Made by a program: the position numbers and the translations under genes. From positions 1 through 20,034 of IMG/VR virus record IMGVR_UViG_3300031787_001060: 20,034 nucleotides of DNA. One strand, given 5' to 3'. The notes below the pieces were generated by a model. That model was given only the letters and a program-made list of their open reading frames with translations. It was not told the DNA's origin and did no database searches. This stretch comes from a virus. Numbering within the stretch: the first letter of the stretch is position 1; the number at the start of each line of letters is the position of its first letter. Below, in pieces: positions 18,667 to 20,034 of the stretch.

Positions 18667-20034
18667 TGCTGCGGTGGCGGTGTCAATGGCTCGCCGGGGG
18701 TGACTGGTGCGGGGTTCGGATTGAAAGTGGCGATGGAGTCGGGGCTAATGCCGAACTCGGCGGAAAGATCGGCAAGGAACTTGGCCTCGACGGCGCGCTG
18801 GCGGAGTTGGTCTTTCCACTCGAAGCCGCGCTCGGAGTAATCCTCCGAGTAGGTGCGGAGGCCGGCGCGAACGTCGTTGAGGTTCGCGGCGGCTTCGCGG
18901 CCGTAGTCCACCGATGCGGCGGCCGGGCGTTGCCACTCGACGCGCCACCAGTTTTCGTTCTGCGGGATGAGGCCGCGCTGCATGCCAATGGTGATGACGT
19001 GCGCCCAGACGCGGGAGCAGAGGCGGTCGATCAGCAATGCCTGGCGCTGCTCAAAGGTGCGTTGGGCGCGGACCAAGACGGCGCGCAGGGCGGCGCCGCC
19101 GGCCTCGGCCGGGCGTGCGGCGAACTCCCAAGGCACGCCGAGGTTCAAGCAGACTTCGCGCAGAAGGATGTCGCAGAACTCGCGGAAGTTTTGCGACGGG
19201 CGGTTCGATGTCCACGAGATGAGGTCTTCGCCCATGGAGAGGCGCGGGATGGCACCGCCGGCATTGCCGAGGCTTTCGACGGTGATCTCGTTGGTGCCTT
19301 CGCTATTGATCGAGGTGCTCGACTCGCCGAAGAAGTCAGCGCCCTGCGGGTTGGACGATTTGATGGCGAGCGCGATGTAGGAGGAAATTTTGATGGCCAT
19401 CTTCTCGAAGCTGACGGCGTCGGACACGTCGCGCAGGTGATTGATGGACGGCGCGAGTGGTGTGACAAAGCGCAGCTCGTCGCCCTGGCTGGCCTCGCCA
19501 ACGTGAATCATTTGCGCGGCCGGGATGTCCTCAAAGCGAGCCGAGGTGTCGATGCCGTCGCCGATCAGATGGCGGTAGAAGATGGGGCGCATCTGGGCGT
19601 TGACCACCACGCCGTCGATGACGTTCTGGCCACTTTCGCGGGCGGTGGGATTGGAGGGTTCGTAGATCGAGGAGCGGGCATCGCCGATGCGGTGGGCAAG
19701 GATAAGTTGCAGGGCGGGATAGCCGGTGGACTGCACGGCGGGGCGGAAGAAGACCTCGCCGTCGCGGTCGATGGCGACGGAGGCCAGGCGCTGCATCTCG
19801 CGCCAGGTGTAGCGGCCTTGCAGGTCGGCCACGCGGGACCACTGCTCGAAGAAGGCTTCGGCGGCGGCGTCCCAACGCTCGTCACCGCTGCGGGCTTGCG
19901 GACGGATGCCGGAGCCGACGGCGTAGCGGGCTTTCTCAGTGATGAGGCCGCGCAGGAAAGGCGCGTTGTTGTAAAGCCAGCGGGACAATTTCATCAGGCG
20001 CTCGCGGTCGGCGCCGCTCACGTCGATGTGGCTA
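18663..20034 (-). CDS. Phage portal protein, lambda (gpB-like) family, 5' end outside window
   Basis: The portal forms the dodecameric ring at the capsid vertex through which DNA is packaged and to which the neck attaches. The visible 450-odd residues have the lambda-type pattern: an N-terminal segment RWLYNNAPFLRGLI followed by ARYAVGSGIRPQ, then an ID(R)DGEVFF block, a LILAHRIGD stretch, and the conserved later block CDILLREVCLNLGVPWEF. A GTG lies at 20021, but the frame stays open upstream to the window edge (S-H-I-D before it), so the true start is probably outside; lambda gpB is about 530 residues. The gene ends in an ATGA overlap with the protease gene, indicating translational coupling. 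The C-terminus is Pro/Gln-rich and probably disordered. Portal-protease-capsid order supports the call. Terminase would be expected just upstream, off the window. Confidence 0.9.
   Translation of the reverse strand, partial: SHIDVSGADRERLMKLSRWLYNNAPFLRGLITEKARYAVGSGIRPQARSGDERWDAAAEAFFEQWSRVADLQGRYTWREMQRLASVAIDRDGEVFFRPAVQSTGYPALQLILAHRIGDARSSIYEPSNPTARESGQNVIDGVVVNAQMRPIFYRHLIGDGIDTSARFEDIPAAQMIHVGEASQGDELRFVTPLAPSINHLRDVSDAVSFEKMAIKISSYIALAIKSSNPQGADFFGESSTSINSEGTNEITVESLGNAGGAIPRLSMGEDLISWTSNRPSQNFREFCDILLREVCLNLGVPWEFAARPAEAGGAALRAVLVRAQRTFEQRQALLIDRLCSRVWAHVITIGMQRGLIPQNENWWRVEWQRPAAASVDYGREAAANLNDVRAGLRTYSEDYSERGFEWKDQLRQRAVEAKFLADLSAEFGISPDSIATFNPNPAPVTPGEPLTPPPQQ
18681..18686 (-). 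promoter_or_regulatory. TTGACA start-associated element, protease gene
   Basis: TTGACACC on the minus strand, 14 nt before ATG 18666, located inside the 3' end of the portal gene. There is no SD between the element and the start. Confidence 0.5.

Noticed and set aside
1322-18686. TTGACA copies as sigma70 -35 boxes
   Set aside because: With the usual 16-18 nt spacer, the -10 box and transcript start would lie at or past the ATG of each gene, and no consistent TATAAT follows.

Overview
The window is the late structural and lysis part of a tailed double-stranded DNA phage (siphovirus-like: long tape measure, tail assembly chaperone, no contractile sheath). It may be a free phage or a prophage; no integrase, att site, terminase, tRNA or host gene is visible, so this cannot be decided. 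Every convincing gene is on the minus strand, so transcription runs from high to low coordinates. The DNA is GC-rich and most starts lack a clear Shine-Dalgarno (SD) sequence. The LamG-type protein near the left end has a C-terminal motif that I associate with Verrucomicrobiota/Planctomycetota proteins; that host hint is weak inference.

Head module (20034 to about 16650): a lambda-family portal cut by the window edge, an ATGA-coupled ClpP-like prohead protease with a coiled-coil scaffold extension and two candidate internal scaffold starts, and the major capsid protein, followed by a strong hairpin terminator. Next comes an unexpected cargo gene (14791-16575), a two-domain glycosyltransferase with a TPR-like middle, ATGA-coupled to the connector genes.

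Connector and tail-tube module (14794 to 12335): a head-tail joining-like protein, a possible tail terminator, a small overlapping ORF, a possible tail tube protein, a DUF5659-like protein, a second terminator-like hairpin, and a two-frame tail assembly chaperone. Its frames are joined by a textbook -1 slippery heptamer CCCAAAA at 12562-12568.

Tail module (12333 to 1431): an unknown basic protein, tape measure, distal-tail candidates, a run of tail-tip proteins (some with cysteine clusters), a tail protein with a Sec signal peptide, a small membrane protein, a BppU-like baseplate/fibre adaptor, a 691-residue fibre, a small virion protein and a LamG-like receptor-binding candidate.

Lysis module (1308 to 50): a 57-residue holin-like membrane protein, a lipoprotein-like small protein, a small unknown, and a CHAP-type endolysin whose N-terminal region overlaps a second, very protein-like reading frame.

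The most unusual signal is a repeated sequence, TTGACA (often TTTGACACC on the minus strand), found 13-17 nt upstream of start codons. By eye I find nine exact minus-strand copies in the window and all nine sit before an ATG: seven before assigned gene starts and two before in-frame ATGs inside the protease/scaffold gene. A tenth copy is CTGACA. The spacing rules out an ordinary -35 box for the gene concerned. It may be a non-SD translation-initiation signal.
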